A stretch of DNA of 64,000 bases from an uncultured Pelagibacteraceae bacterium (GTDB taxonomy: Bacteria > Pseudomonadota > Alphaproteobacteria > Pelagibacterales > Pelagibacteraceae): positions 126,309 through 190,308 of the forward strand of contig CABXTC010000001.1 in NCBI GenBank assembly GCA_902515095.1. Reading direction: 5' to 3'. Of the stretch, positions 9,224 to 20,669 are shown in pieces. A program made the position numbers and the translations under genes. Each line of letters opens with the position of its first letter. Within the stretch, counting starts at the first letter, position 1. The notes under the pieces are model-generated. The model was not told the origin of the DNA. It made no database searches and saw only the letters and a list, made by a program, of their open reading frames with translations.

Positions 9224-12200
9224 ATGTCTAATAGTTTAAGATTTAAAACAAGTAAATTTATTGATGAAACTTATAGAGTATCGTTTAAATTTAATAACAA
9301 AACATATTTTGGTTTTAAAGGTGATACACTTGCATCAGCTCTATTAGCAAATGGTATTCATCTTGTAGGAAGAAGTTTCAAATATCATAGACCTCGTGGA
9401 ATTATGACATCTGGATCCGAGGAACCTAATGCAATTATTCAATTACATGATAATTCTTCAAGAACTGAACCCAATGTAAGAGCTACAGAAGTTGAAATTT
9501 ATGAAGGTTTAGTTGCCTCTAGTCAAAATTGTTGGCCAAATGTTAATTTTGATATTGGTGGAATTAATAATCTATTATCCCCTATTTTACCCGCAGGTTT
9601 TTATTATAAAACTTTTATGTGGCCTGCAAGTTTCTGGGAGAAGTATGAATACTTTATTAGAAAGTCTGCAGGTTTAGGTAAATCACCTAAAGTCGCTGAT
9701 CCAGACATATATGAACATAATTACATTCATTGTGATGTTTTAATAATTGGAGCTGGTATATCAGGCATAATTGCAGCCAAAATGGCAGCTAAAAATGGTT
9801 TTAAAACTCTTTTAGTTGATGAGAAATCTTATTTGGGTGGATCATCCATTTACGATAACTCAGAATTTTCAAAAATTAATAATCAAATAACGAGTTCATG
9901 GTTAGAAAAAGAAATCAACGAAATATCTAAATTAGAAAATTTAGAAATAAAAACAACAACTAGTATTGCGGCATTTCATGGATACAATTTTTTATTAGCT
10001 CGTGAAAATCTTACTGATCATTTACCAATTAATCAAAGAAACGGTAAAGTTAGACAAAAATTATTAAAAATTAGAGCTAAAAAAGTAATCACGGCCACTG
10101 GCTCAATAGAAAGACCTTTAATATTCGATAATAATGATCGCCCAGGAATTCTATTATCTTCAGCAATTAAAAAATATATCGATTTATACGGTGTTGCTTG
10201 TGGTGAAAATAATATTCTTTTTACCAATAACGATACTGCTTACGAAACTGCTTTGAGCTTAATTCAAAGAGGTATTAAGATTAATGCAATAATTGATAAT
10301 AGAGAACAAATCGACTCTAAAATTTCTTACGAAGTTGAGAAAAATAATATTAAAATTTATAAAGGTTACTCTGTTGTTGATACCTACGGGTATAAAAGAA
10401 TTAATAAAATATCTATTATGAAACTTTCAAAAGATGGTCAAAAATTAATAGGTGAAAAGATAAAACTTAACTGTGATTGTTTAGGTGTGTCTGGTGGTTG
10501 GACCCCAGCAGTACATTTATTTACTCAATCAGGTGGTAAATTGAAGTTCAGAGAAGAAGACCAGGTATTCATTCCAGAAGTTTACCCCTCAGATCAAATA
10601 AGTATTGGGTCTTGTAATGGAGACTTTAGTTTAGACGAGGTAGTAAAGAATACTTTATCTTCAATTAAAAAATTTCTTAATATTGATAATTCTGAATTCA
10701 AGACTATTGAAATTATCTCTGGATTGAATCAATCAAAAAGAAATATATGGTTATTGCCATCTGACAAATCCATTGGTAAAACCAAATCTTTTGTTGATTA
10801 CCAAAATGATGCGACTTCAAAAGATATTAAATTAGCACTGAGAGAAGGATTTAGATCTATTGAACATGTAAAAAGATACACCACTACTGGTATGGGTACA
10901 GACCAAGGTAAGCTTGGTAACATGCATGCTTTAGGAATTATTTCGGAAACAGCGGGAACTAAAATGGGTGAACACGGAACTACGACTTTTAGACCTCCTT
11001 ACACGCCTCTTACTTTTGGAGCTATTGTAGGAAGAAATGTAGGAGAATTTTTTGACATATTTAGGCGTACACCAATACATGATTGGCATATTGCAAATAA
11101 TGCTAAGTTTGAAAATGTTGGTCAATGGAAGAGAGCTTGGTACTACCCCAAAAAAAATGAAAATATGCATCAAGCAGTACAAAGGGAGAGTAAAGCTGCT
11201 AGAGACTCCGCGGGTATACTAGATGCATCTACATTAGGAAAAATCGATATTCAAGGAACTGATGCATCAGAATTTTTAAATCGTGTTTATACTAATGCTT
11301 GGTCAAAACTTGCAATCGGTAAATGTCGTTATGGTTTAATGTTGAATGAAGATGGAATGGTTTATGATGATGGGGTAACTACAAGACTAGGTGAAAATCA
11401 TTATATAATGACTACTACTACCGGAGGCGCGGCAAACGTTTTAGGAAAACTTGAAGACTATCTTCAGACCGAATGGCCTGAATTGGATGTTTATTTATCA
11501 TCTGTAACCGATCATTATGCAACAATTAGTGTTTGTGGTCCTAATAGTAAAAAGATTGTTTCAAAAGTTATTCCTGATTTAAATTTTTCTGATGAAAAGT
11601 TTCCACATATGTCGTTTAAAGACTCAAAAATAAACAACATTAAATGTAGAGTAATGAGAATTAGTTTTACAGGAGAACATAGTTATGAAATTAATATCCA
11701 AGCAAATTATGGAAAATCTGTTTGGGAAAAATGCATGGAAGCTGGTAAAGATTTTAATATTACACCCTACGGAACCGAAACAATGCACTTATTAAGAGCG
11801 GAGAAAGGTTTTATTATTGTTGGACAAGATACTGATGCAACAATGACGCCAATTGATTTGCAAATGGATTGGATAGTAAGTAAGAAAAAATACGATTTTA
11901 TTGGAAAAAGATCATTGTATAGATCCGATACAATTAGAGAAGACAGAAAGCAGCTTGTTGGCTTATTGACAGAAAATCCAGATGATGTTCTTGAAGAAGG
12001 AGCGCAGATTGTTGCTGATATAAAAAAGACACCCATTGAAATGTTGGGTCATGTTACTTCAAGTTATTACAGCCCGAACTTAAAAAAATCTATTGCATTG
12101 GGAGTCGTTAAAGGTGGAAAAAAAATGTTAGGCCAAAAATTAATAATACCCATGGAAAATAAAAACATAAATGTGACTGTGGCTGATCCAGTTTTTTTAG

Positions 12201-12235
12201 ATAAAGAAGGTGAAAGATTAAATGCTAAATTATAA
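9224..12235 (+). CDS. soxA: sarcosine oxidase subunit alpha
   Basis: 1003 aa; 2Fe2S-like N-terminus, VLIIGAGISGIIAAKMA dinucleotide fold, C-terminal GcvT-like THF domain. Confidence 0.95.
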   Translation: MSNSLRFKTSKFIDETYRVSFKFNNKTYFGFKGDTLASALLANGIHLVGRSFKYHRPRGIMTSGSEEPNAIIQLHDNSSRTEPNVRATEVEIYEGLVASSQNCWPNVNFDIGGINNLLSPILPAGFYYKTFMWPASFWEKYEYFIRKSAGLGKSPKVADPDIYEHNYIHCDVLIIGAGISGIIAAKMAAKNGFKTLLVDEKSYLGGSSIYDNSEFSKINNQITSSWLEKEINEISKLENLEIKTTTSIAAFHGYNFLLARENLTDHLPINQRNGKVRQKLLKIRAKKVITATGSIERPLIFDNNDRPGILLSSAIKKYIDLYGVACGENNILFTNNDTAYETALSLIQRGIKINAIIDNREQIDSKISYEVEKNNIKIYKGYSVVDTYGYKRINKISIMKLSKDGQKLIGEKIKLNCDCLGVSGGWTPAVHLFTQSGGKLKFREEDQVFIPEVYPSDQISIGSCNGDFSLDEVVKNTLSSIKKFLNIDNSEFKTIEIISGLNQSKRNIWLLPSDKSIGKTKSFVDYQNDATSKDIKLALREGFRSIEHVKRYTTTGMGTDQGKLGNMHALGIISETAGTKMGEHGTTTFRPPYTPLTFGAIVGRNVGEFFDIFRRTPIHDWHIANNAKFENVGQWKRAWYYPKKNENMHQAVQRESKAARDSAGILDASTLGKIDIQGTDASEFLNRVYTNAWSKLAIGKCRYGLMLNEDGMVYDDGVTTRLGENHYIMTTTTGGAANVLGKLEDYLQTEWPELDVYLSSVTDHYATISVCGPNSKKIVSKVIPDLNFSDEKFPHMSFKDSKINNIKCRVMRISFTGEHSYEINIQANYGKSVWEKCMEAGKDFNITPYGTETMHLLRAEKGFIIVGQDTDATMTPIDLQMDWIVSKKKYDFIGKRSLYRSDTIREDRKQLVGLLTENPDDVLEEGAQIVADIKKTPIEMLGHVTSSYYSPNLKKSIALGVVKGGKKMLGQKLIIPMENKNINVTVADPVFLDKEGERLNAKL

Positions 12236-12785
12236 TCATATAATAAAAAAGGAAAAATCATATCAAGGTCTAAAAATAAATGAGATAAAGCCTGTTATGA
12301 AATTGATAATAAGAGGAAAAAAAAGGGAATTTTTGTCAGCGATTGGAAAATCTTTAAATATGGTTTTACCTACAAAAGCAAATACTTCTACTCAAAGTGA
12401 AAAATTGACTGCCTTATGGTTAAGCCCTGATGAATGGATGATTTTTTCAAATGATGTTGTCAAAGAAAATACAAATTCATATGATACAGAAAATCTTTTA
12501 AATAATAATATATCTAAATTAAATTTAGGTGCTGTTGTTGACGTCACAGATCAATTTGTAAGGATTAATCTTAAAGGTGATAAAATCTATAACTTATTTC
12601 AAACAGGATCCCCTTTTAATTTTAATGATTTTCAGGATAAAATTGGCTCTGTAACCCAAACAATCCTCACAAAAATAGACGTTATTATCCATAATCAAAA
12701 TAAAAATGAGGTAAATTTGTTTGTAAGGCGCTCATTTTCAGAACATTTGTTCTCATGGATAAACGATAGTGCGTCAAGATTATAG
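12222..12785 (+). CDS. soxG: sarcosine oxidase subunit gamma
   Basis: LWLSPDEWMI, position downstream of soxA, size. Confidence 0.85.
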   Translation: MLNYNHIIKKEKSYQGLKINEIKPVMKLIIRGKKREFLSAIGKSLNMVLPTKANTSTQSEKLTALWLSPDEWMIFSNDVVKENTNSYDTENLLNNNISKLNLGAVVDVTDQFVRINLKGDKIYNLFQTGSPFNFNDFQDKIGSVTQTILTKIDVIIHNQNKNEVNLFVRRSFSEHLFSWINDSASRL

Positions 12786-12819
12786 TCACATTTAAATCAG
12801 AAATAAGTTATTAAAAATT

Positions 12820-13587
12820 ATGAAAAAATTATTTTTAATAGCAATATTTGCTCTTTTACCCTTTTCACTTAATGCAGAATCTAATTTAGATAAAATTTTA
12901 TCTTCCGGAGTACTAAAAGTTGGTACTACTGGAGATTGGGATCCTATGACAGTAAAAGACCCTGCAACTAATAAATATAAGGGTTTTGATATTGATGTTA
13001 TGAACCAATTGGCAAAAGACATGGGTGTTAAAATTGAGTTTGTACCTGCAGAATGGAAAACTATTGTGTCAGGAATAGCATCTGCAAGATATGATATTTC
13101 AACTAGTGTTACAAAAACACCAAAAAGAGCTGAAGTAGCTGGTTTCACTGATACATATTATAAATATGCTACTGTGCCGCTTGTTCTTAAAAAGAATTTA
13201 AAAAAGTTTTCAACTTGGGACTCACTTAATAATTCAAATGTAACTATTGCGACTACTCTTGGTACTTCTCAAGAGGAAAAGGCGAAAGAATTTTTTCCAA
13301 AATCAAAATTAAACTCAATTGAAGCGCCAGCAAGAGACTTCCAAGAAGTTTTAGCAGGTAGAGCTGATGGTAATATCACAAGTTCAACAGAAGCAAATAA
13401 GTTGGTTATTAAATATCCTCAATTGGCAATCGTTCCAGATGGTGGAAAAAATCCAGCATTTTTAGCGATGATGGTGCCAAAAGGTGATACTAAATGGAAC
13501 GATTATGTAAATAAATGGATTAAGGATAAAAAATCCTCAGGCTTCTTCACTAAGTTATTAACTAAATATAATCTAAAGAGCTTATAA
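12820..13587 (+). CDS. amino-acid ABC transporter periplasmic binding protein (SBP_bac_3 / PheC-like)
   Basis: signal peptide; [40 protein letters not shown]. Confidence 0.88.
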   Translation: MKKLFLIAIFALLPFSLNAESNLDKILSSGVLKVGTTGDWDPMTVKDPATNKYKGFDIDVMNQLAKDMGVKIEFVPAEWKTIVSGIASARYDISTSVTKTPKRAEVAGFTDTYYKYATVPLVLKKNLKKFSTWDSLNNSNVTIATTLGTSQEEKAKEFFPKSKLNSIEAPARDFQEVLAGRADGNITSSTEANKLVIKYPQLAIVPDGGKNPAFLAMMVPKGDTKWNDYVNKWIKDKKSSGFFTKLLTKYNLKSL

Positions 13588-13627
13588 AAAATTAGTAATT
13601 AATTTTTTATTCTTTATAAGTTGAAGG

Positions 13628-14359
13628 GTGAAAAATCTATTTTTATTAATTTTTATTCTTCCATTAACATCGTGCGGTAAAAGTGAATTAAACTGGTTAA
13701 TATTATCACCAAACAATATTGAGGGACTAACTAATTTAAAATTTCTATTAAGTGGTCTAACAACTACAATTTATATTTCGATAATTTCAATCATTATATC
13801 GATATTGATTGGTCTTTTAATTGCTATTCCATCACTATCAAAAAATAAATTCTTAACTTATCTTAATATTGGTTATGTAGAAATTGTGAGAGCAATTCCT
13901 TTACTAGTTTTAATTTTGTGGATTTATTATGGACTACCAATAATGACAGGAATTAGTTTTAGCCCATTTATTTCAGGTATTATAGCATTATCAATAAGTG
14001 AAAGTGCTTTTCAGGCTGAAATCTTTAGAGCGGGTATAAACTCTATAAAAAAAGCACAATGGGAGGCTGGAAGCTCTTTAGGATTAGGTTTTTTTAGAAA
14101 ATTAAGATTTGTTATTTTACCTCAAGCAATTAAGAATATTTTACCAGCTATTGGTAATCAATTTGTTTATGTGCTTAAAATGTCATCACTAGTATCAATA
14201 ATCGGTATTGGTGATTTGACAAGAAAGGCTAATGAATTAGTTGTAACAACTTATAGACCATTAGAAATATATACATTTTTAATTCTAGAGTATTTAATTC
14301 TAATATTGATTGTTTCTTACCTGGTAAGAAAATTAGAGAAAAAATTACAAAAAGACTAA
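13628..14359 (+). CDS. polar amino-acid ABC transporter permease with lipobox-like N-terminus
   Basis: LLSGLTTTIYISIISIIIS, YVEIVRAIPLLVLILWIYY, EAGSSLGLGFFRKLRFVILPQAIKNILPAIGNQF; N-terminus MKNLFLLIFILPLTSC; GTG start. Confidence 0.9.
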   Translation: MKNLFLLIFILPLTSCGKSELNWLILSPNNIEGLTNLKFLLSGLTTTIYISIISIIISILIGLLIAIPSLSKNKFLTYLNIGYVEIVRAIPLLVLILWIYYGLPIMTGISFSPFISGIIALSISESAFQAEIFRAGINSIKKAQWEAGSSLGLGFFRKLRFVILPQAIKNILPAIGNQFVYVLKMSSLVSIIGIGDLTRKANELVVTTYRPLEIYTFLILEYLILILIVSYLVRKLEKKLQKD

Positions 14360-14835
14360 TTCCTTTTTCTGTACTCCCAAGGGTATTCAAATTTCATAGC
14401 CCACATACCTTTTTTATTTTTTTTTGCATAATTCTCATCTTCAATAAATTTTGTTGAATATTTCCTGTAAGCAAATGCGAATCCTTCCCGGACAAGATAT
14501 TTAGAAAGACTTTCGTTATTTACAAAGCATTCAGCTAGAATTCTCTTATATTGATCTAAACCTTCTTTGACACATTTTATTTTATTATTACCTATTTTAT
14601 TAATTAGTAAATCTTTTGCCTGTATCCCACATTTAATGACTTCATTATTTTTATTACAAATTTGTTTTATTTCAGGTGTATCAATGCCACTAAAACGAAT
14701 TTTTACATTGTTAATATGAATAGTATCTCCATCTACAATCTTTACTTTATCAGATTTAACATCAAGAAATGTGATAAAAAAGAATATTAGACAAATGCTA
14801 ATAAGTAAAAAGACTTTTATTTTGTTTGAAAACAT
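14356..14835 (-). CDS. thermonuclease (SNase-like) with N-terminal membrane anchor/signal
   Basis: VKIVDGDTIHINNVKIRFSGIDTPEIKQ, YLVREGFAFAYRKYS. Confidence 0.9.
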   Translation of the reverse strand: MFSNKIKVFLLISICLIFFFITFLDVKSDKVKIVDGDTIHINNVKIRFSGIDTPEIKQICNKNNEVIKCGIQAKDLLINKIGNNKIKCVKEGLDQYKRILAECFVNNESLSKYLVREGFAFAYRKYSTKFIEDENYAKKNKKGMWAMKFEYPWEYRKRN

Positions 14836-16168
14836 TGTTCAAAAAGTATCCAATAAATAGCAATACTGCAATTCCCATCAGCCAGTTTGTCACCAATATT
14901 GTGTAAAAAATATCCTCATAATCTCCACCTTTAATGTTAATTACATACCACAAGCTTAAAAATGGAAGTGCTGTTAATCTTAAAATACTTAAATATAGAC
15001 TGTATAATGGTTTTCTAACAGCTTGGAATACAGCAGTTGTTATAAAGAACACAGGATAAATAGGTCCAATTAATGCAGCAACTTTTAGATAAATTGCTCC
15101 GTGCTCTATCGCTTCTAAATTATCAGTAAACAATGAAACCAAAAACTCTGCACCCAAAAAGATTATTATTCCTGCGAAGATCATAAAAGATGATCCGAAC
15201 ATCAAAGCTTTTTTATATAGTTCTCTTAATCTATCATAATTTTTTGCACCAAAATTTTGACCACCAATAGATAAGACTGCTGTATTTAAACCAATCACTG
15301 GAAGTAAAAAAACTTGCTCAATTCTTAAAGCGGCCCCATAACCAGCAGTAGCTAAATCTCCAAATTTACCAATGAAATAAAGAATATTGAATATGCCTAC
15401 ACCAATAAATAACATGCTGAACATTACTGGAATAGTCTGATAAAGAAGTTCTCCTAGAAGATTAAACTTAGGAATAAAACACTCAGGCTTAAGAAATTGT
15501 TTTAATTCACAACAATAAACTTTATATGCTAAATACAAAAGACCAACAAACTGTGCTACTACTGTAGCTATCGCAAGTCCGGCTATACCAAAAGCTGGTA
15601 TAAAACCATAACCAAAAATAAATAACGGATTTAGAAAAATATTTAAAAAGAAACTAAAAATTAAAACATTCCTATAACTTTTTGTATCCCCTTGTGCATT
15701 TAAAGTTCCATTTAATGAAATTTGTATCAAGACAATTATTGTTCCATAAAAAATTACATCAAGATATTTTCTAGTTAAAATTATTCCCGCTTGATCTGAT
15801 CCCATAAGAGAAAGTAGAAAATCTGAAACATTTAAACCAAAAAAAGTTACCAATATAGATAAAAAGATTGCAAATATAATTGATTGGGCAACAAATAATG
15901 ATGCCTTCCTTTTATTCTTAGCACCTATATTATTTCCAATTAAAGTATTAGTTCCTGCAGTTAATCCGACTCCTATAGCAATAATGGTAAAGTAAATTGG
16001 AAAAGATTTTGCAATTGCTGCTATTGCTTCAGCAGATATTCTTCCTGCGAACCAAGTATCTACTAAATTGTAAAAGGTTTGAAATAATGAGCCAACACTT
16101 GCTGGAATAGTAACTTTTCTCAACAAAAACCATATTGGATCTTTAGTTAATTTGAAAGATTGTGACAA
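14798..16168 (-). CDS. MATE family efflux transporter
   Basis: TIPASVGSLFQTFYNLVDTWFAG; about 12 hydrophobic segments, 456 aa. Confidence 0.92.
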   Translation of the reverse strand: MSQSFKLTKDPIWFLLRKVTIPASVGSLFQTFYNLVDTWFAGRISAEAIAAIAKSFPIYFTIIAIGVGLTAGTNTLIGNNIGAKNKRKASLFVAQSIIFAIFLSILVTFFGLNVSDFLLSLMGSDQAGIILTRKYLDVIFYGTIIVLIQISLNGTLNAQGDTKSYRNVLIFSFFLNIFLNPLFIFGYGFIPAFGIAGLAIATVVAQFVGLLYLAYKVYCCELKQFLKPECFIPKFNLLGELLYQTIPVMFSMLFIGVGIFNILYFIGKFGDLATAGYGAALRIEQVFLLPVIGLNTAVLSIGGQNFGAKNYDRLRELYKKALMFGSSFMIFAGIIIFLGAEFLVSLFTDNLEAIEHGAIYLKVAALIGPIYPVFFITTAVFQAVRKPLYSLYLSILRLTALPFLSLWYVINIKGGDYEDIFYTILVTNWLMGIAVLLFIGYFLNNVFKQNKSLFTY

Positions 16169-16176
16169 ATAAATCC

Positions 16177-17085
16177 TTATTTAAACTCTTTTTGAAAATT
16201 ATATTTTTTTCCTGATAGCTTAGCCTTGTATATCTGACTTTGTCTCATTCTAAAACGAGATTTTTGATTTTTTGAAAGTTTATCAAAACAATTAGAACAA
16301 GTCACACCCTCCTCATAAGTTCTTAATTTTTTATCTTTAACTGAGATTGGTTGTCTACATCCACCACAAATTGAATAAGTTCCTTGTGCCAGTCCATGTT
16401 TTAAACTTACTCTGTTGTCAAATACAAAACATTCACCTTTCCATAAACTATTTTTTTGTTTAATTTTCTTTAAGTAATTTAGAATTCCGCCCTTTAATTG
16501 ATAAATATTTTTAAAACCCTTTTTTTCTAAATATACAGAGGCTTTTTCACACCTAATTCCACCAGTACAAAACATGGCTATTGGCCGATCTTTATTTAAC
16601 TTTTTTAAGTATTTTGGGAAATCTCTAAAGTTACCTATATTTGGATTTACTGACTTTTTAAAAGATCCAACTTTATGCTCAAAGGGTTTTCTTGCATCTA
16701 ATAAAAAAGTTTTCTTTTTTTTAATTAATTGGTTCCATTTTATTGGATCAATATAACTACTCTTTTTTTTAATTCTATTTGGTATTTTAAGATCCATTGG
16801 AACGACTTCTTTTTTTATTTTCACTTTAGGTTGGTGAAAAGGTCTAAATTTACTTTTTGAAATATTAAAACTATCAAATTTTTTAATATTCAAAATTTTT
16901 TTTAATTTAATTATTGTAGTCTTAATATCTTTATCTATTCCAGATATAGAGCCGTTTAAACCTTCTTTAGATATAATAATTGATCCATTTATGTTTTTAT
17001 TAATTAATAGATTATTCAATATTTTTTGATTTTTCTTTAAATTATTTATTTTTTGAAATTTATAAAAACCAAATACAGTAAACAT
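16177..17085 (-). CDS. trhO: tRNA uridine(34) hydroxylase / rhodanese-domain protein
   Basis: LLDARKPFEHKVGSF, MFCTGGIRCEKAS, CXXC motifs at C-terminus (YceA/TrhO family). Confidence 0.88.
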   Translation of the reverse strand: MFTVFGFYKFQKINNLKKNQKILNNLLINKNINGSIIISKEGLNGSISGIDKDIKTTIIKLKKILNIKKFDSFNISKSKFRPFHQPKVKIKKEVVPMDLKIPNRIKKKSSYIDPIKWNQLIKKKKTFLLDARKPFEHKVGSFKKSVNPNIGNFRDFPKYLKKLNKDRPIAMFCTGGIRCEKASVYLEKKGFKNIYQLKGGILNYLKKIKQKNSLWKGECFVFDNRVSLKHGLAQGTYSICGGCRQPISVKDKKLRTYEEGVTCSNCFDKLSKNQKSRFRMRQSQIYKAKLSGKKYNFQKEFK

Positions 17086-17735
17086 TAAATCTTCCTACAA
17101 ACAGTCATTCCATCACCAAAGGGTACCATGACCTTTTCAATTCTTTTGTCCTTAGAGATAAAATCATTCAAATCTCTTATACTTTTTGTAAATTTGTCAT
17201 TTATATCTTTATTAACAACCTCTCCATGCCATAATACATTATCGATTATCACTAAACCTTCTTTATTTAATAAATCTAGAGAAATGTCATAATATTTTTT
17301 ATAATTCATTTTATCTGCATCAATAAAGACTAAATCAAATTTTTCATTTCTTATACTCATCAAAGTTTCTAATGCTGGTTTAATTATTGTTTTAATCTTA
17401 TGCTCTTGATTAGCTTTTTTAAAAAATTTTTGAGCAATTTTATTTGTTTCCTCATTTTTATCTAACGCAACTATGCTACCTTCATCTGGTAAAGCTAAAG
17501 CCATAGACAGAGTACTTAAACCTGTAAAAGTTCCTATCTCTAAAACTTTTTTAATTTTAGAAACTTTGATGATTAAATGAAGAAATTGACATTGAGAAAT
17601 AGAAATTTGCATTCTTTTTGCATCACCTAGTGATAAATTGTAGTCAATTATTTCTTTTTGAGTCGGATGTAATTTCAAACCGTTCTTAAGAATATAATCT
17701 TGTAAATGTTTTGTGATATTAAGGTCTGAACCCAT
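17085..17735 (-). CDS. class I SAM-dependent O-methyltransferase
   Basis: KVLEIGTFTGLSTLSMALALP, FDLVFIDADKMNYKKYY, LVIIDNVLWHGEV. Confidence 0.9.
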   Translation of the reverse strand: MGSDLNITKHLQDYILKNGLKLHPTQKEIIDYNLSLGDAKRMQISISQCQFLHLIIKVSKIKKVLEIGTFTGLSTLSMALALPDEGSIVALDKNEETNKIAQKFFKKANQEHKIKTIIKPALETLMSIRNEKFDLVFIDADKMNYKKYYDISLDLLNKEGLVIIDNVLWHGEVVNKDINDKFTKSIRDLNDFISKDKRIEKVMVPFGDGMTVCRKI

Positions 17736-17739
17736 AACC

Positions 17740-19227
17740 TTATAATTTTTTCTTCAGAATCTCATTTATCAATTGAGGGTTAGCTTTCCCACCCGATGCC
17801 TTCATTGCTTGACCAACAAAAAAACCAAATAATTTTTCTTTACCTTGTTTATATTCAATTGCTTTTTCTCTGTTACTACTAATTATTTTATCAATTAAAG
17901 CCTCTATAGCTTTAGGATCACTTTGTTGTTTTAAACCTTTCTCCTCAACAATCTTTTGAGGATCTTTATCTCCATCAATCATTAATTCGAAAACAGTTTT
18001 TGCAATTTTTCCAGAAATGGTTCCATTCTTTATTAAATTTATTAGTATTGCAAAATTCTTAGCACTCACTGGGCTTTGAGAAATTTCTAAACCTTTGCTA
18101 TTTAAAGCAGCAAATAGTTCGCCAGTAATCCAATTGACTGCTAACTTAATATCTTTATTCTTGCCCATTTTAGCAACAACTTCCTCAAAGTATTTTGAAG
18201 TATCAATATCGGACACTAAGATATTTGCTTCATACGAAGACAATTTAAATTCTTCAATGAATCTTTTCTTTTTATCATCTGGTAATTCTGGAATATCATT
18301 TTTAAGTTCTTCAATAAATTTTTCTGAAACTTCTAAAGGTAATAAATCAGGGTCGGGAAAATATCTATAATCGTGAGCATCTTCTTTTGACCTCATTGAT
18401 CTAGTCTCATTTTTCTTAGTATCGAAAAGTCTCGTTTCTTGATCTATAGTTTTTCCCTCTTCTATCAAATTAACCTGTCTATTAGCCTCGTATTCTATTG
18501 CCATTTGCATGAATTTGATTGAATTTACATTTTTAATTTCACATCGAGTGCCAAATTCTTTTGAACCTTTTGGTCTTACAGAAACATTTACATCAGCTCT
18601 TAAAGATCCTTCTTGCATATTTCCATCGCAAGTTCCCAGATATCTCATTATAGATCGTAATTTTTTGATATAAACATTAACCTCATCTGGTGATCTTAGG
18701 TCAGGCTTGCTAACTATTTCCATTAAAGCTACCCCTGATCTATTTAAATCTACAAATGTATTTTGTGGATCAAGATCATGAATACTTTTTCCAGCATCTT
18801 GCTCTAAATGTAATCTTTCAATACCAACTTCTTTTTGACCATTGGGCATATCTAAAATAACCTTTCCCTCACCTACTATTGGATTTTTAAATTGTGAAAT
18901 TTGATATCCTTGAGGTAAATCAGCATAAAAATAATTTTTTCTATCAAAAACTGAACGTTTATTAATTCTTGCATTAAGGCCAATGCCTGTTTTAATTGCT
19001 TGTTTAACACAAAATTCATTTATCACTGGTAACATTCCTGGAAATGCAGCATCAACCAAACTTACCTGTGTATTAGGCTCTGCTCCAAATTTGGTTGCAG
19101 AAGTAGAAAATAATTTTGACTCAGACAATACTTGTGCATGGACTTCTAAACCAATTACAACCTCATACTGATTGTCTTTTCGATTAATCAAATATTCTGA
19201 GTTTTTTTTACTCATTTTATCCACCAA
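17740..19227 (-). CDS. gatB: Asp-tRNA(Asn)/Glu-tRNA(Gln) amidotransferase subunit B
   Basis: [46 protein letters not shown]. Confidence 0.97.
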   Translation of the reverse strand: MVDKMSKKNSEYLINRKDNQYEVVIGLEVHAQVLSESKLFSTSATKFGAEPNTQVSLVDAAFPGMLPVINEFCVKQAIKTGIGLNARINKRSVFDRKNYFYADLPQGYQISQFKNPIVGEGKVILDMPNGQKEVGIERLHLEQDAGKSIHDLDPQNTFVDLNRSGVALMEIVSKPDLRSPDEVNVYIKKLRSIMRYLGTCDGNMQEGSLRADVNVSVRPKGSKEFGTRCEIKNVNSIKFMQMAIEYEANRQVNLIEEGKTIDQETRLFDTKKNETRSMRSKEDAHDYRYFPDPDLLPLEVSEKFIEELKNDIPELPDDKKKRFIEEFKLSSYEANILVSDIDTSKYFEEVVAKMGKNKDIKLAVNWITGELFAALNSKGLEISQSPVSAKNFAILINLIKNGTISGKIAKTVFELMIDGDKDPQKIVEEKGLKQQSDPKAIEALIDKIISSNREKAIEYKQGKEKLFGFFVGQAMKASGGKANPQLINEILKKKL

Positions 19228-20669
19228 TCTGTAATCTTATTTTTAAAATTGATCTTTTCTTCCATAGCATAAGCTATATTCAATATATTTTGTTCATCAA
19301 AAGCTTTGCCAATGATTTGTAATCCTAAAGGATAACCTTTTGAGTCATGTCCAGCAGGTATTGAAATGCCCGGAAGTCCAGCTAAGTTGACAGGAACAGT
19401 AAATATATCATTTAGATACATTGAAACTGGGTCGTTTGTTTTTTCACCTATTTTGAATGCTGAGCTAGGTGTTGAAGGAGTTAAAATTGCATCAACTTTT
19501 TTATAAGCTTCATCAAAATCATTTTTAATAAGTTTTCTCACTTTTTGAGCTTTAAGATAGTATGCATCGTAATATCCAGAAGATAAAACATAAGTTCCAA
19601 TCATAATTCTTCTTTGAACTTCGGCTCCAAAACCCTCAGATCTAGTTTTTTCATACATATCAATTAAATTTTTACCCTTAGCTCGAAATCCATATTTAAC
19701 ACCATCATATCTTGCTAAATTTGAAGAGGCTTCAGCTGGTGCAACTATATAATATGCTGGTAAGGCATAACTTGTATTTGGTAGAGAAATATCAACGGTT
19801 TCAGCACCACAATCTTTAATATATTGAATACCTTTTTTCCAAAGATCCTCAATTTCTTTTGGCATACCATCGACTCTATATTCTTTAGGTATACCAATTT
19901 TTTTTCCTTTTATATTATTTGTAAGTTCTTTACTGTAATGATTTCTTTTAAAGTCTATTGAAGTAGAGTCTTTAGGATCATAGGAACTAATTACTTCATG
20001 TAATAATGCACAATCTTTTACATTTTGTGCCATTGGTCCTGCCTGATCCAATGATGAAGCAAAGGCAACTATTCCATATCTTGAGCAACTGCCGTATGTT
20101 GGTTTCAATCCTACAATCCCAGTGAAAGAGGCTGGTTGTCTAATTGATCCACCAGTATCAGTACCAATTGTAACAGGAGTCAATTGTCCAGCCACAGCTG
20201 AAGCTGAACCACCAGATGATCCACCCGGAACTAAATTTTTATCAATAGGGCTTTGTACATTGCCAAAAAAACTTGTTTCATTTGATGAACCCATTGCAAA
20301 CTCATCACAGTTTAGCTTACCTAGAAGTATTGCGCCTTCATTCCAAATATTTTCAGTTACTGTTGACTCATAAGTTGGTACAAAGTTATTTAAAATTTTA
20401 CTACCAGCAGTTGTTTTAATATTTTTTGTACAAAATAAATCCTTAACTGCCATTGGAATACCAGGTAGTTTTAAATCTAAGTTGGGTTTTTGATCAAATT
20501 TTTTGGCTTTGTCCAAAGCTGAGGTAAAGTTATTTGTAATATAAGCATTCAATTCCTCAGACTTTTCAGATCTATCAATAAATGCTTTTGTTACATCTGT
20601 AGAAGAAAGTTTTTTATTTTTAACATTTTCAACCAATTCTGTTAAAGATTGTTTTGTTATATCTGACAT
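19212..20669 (-). CDS. gatA: Asp-tRNA(Asn)/Glu-tRNA(Gln) amidotransferase subunit A
   Basis: amidase signature [35 protein letters not shown]. Confidence 0.97.
   Translation of the reverse strand: MSDITKQSLTELVENVKNKKLSSTDVTKAFIDRSEKSEELNAYITNNFTSALDKAKKFDQKPNLDLKLPGIPMAVKDLFCTKNIKTTAGSKILNNFVPTYESTVTENIWNEGAILLGKLNCDEFAMGSSNETSFFGNVQSPIDKNLVPGGSSGGSASAVAGQLTPVTIGTDTGGSIRQPASFTGIVGLKPTYGSCSRYGIVAFASSLDQAGPMAQNVKDCALLHEVISSYDPKDSTSIDFKRNHYSKELTNNIKGKKIGIPKEYRVDGMPKEIEDLWKKGIQYIKDCGAETVDISLPNTSYALPAYYIVAPAEASSNLARYDGVKYGFRAKGKNLIDMYEKTRSEGFGAEVQRRIMIGTYVLSSGYYDAYYLKAQKVRKLIKNDFDEAYKKVDAILTPSTPSSAFKIGEKTNDPVSMYLNDIFTVPVNLAGLPGISIPAGHDSKGYPLGLQIIGKAFDEQNILNIAYAMEEKINFKNKITDWWIK

Noticed and set aside
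7538-12785. tRNA-Ser as an integration site with the sox operon as a genomic island
   Set aside because: No duplicated tRNA 3' end, integrase or compositional break seen by eye; treated as an ordinary metabolic operon.
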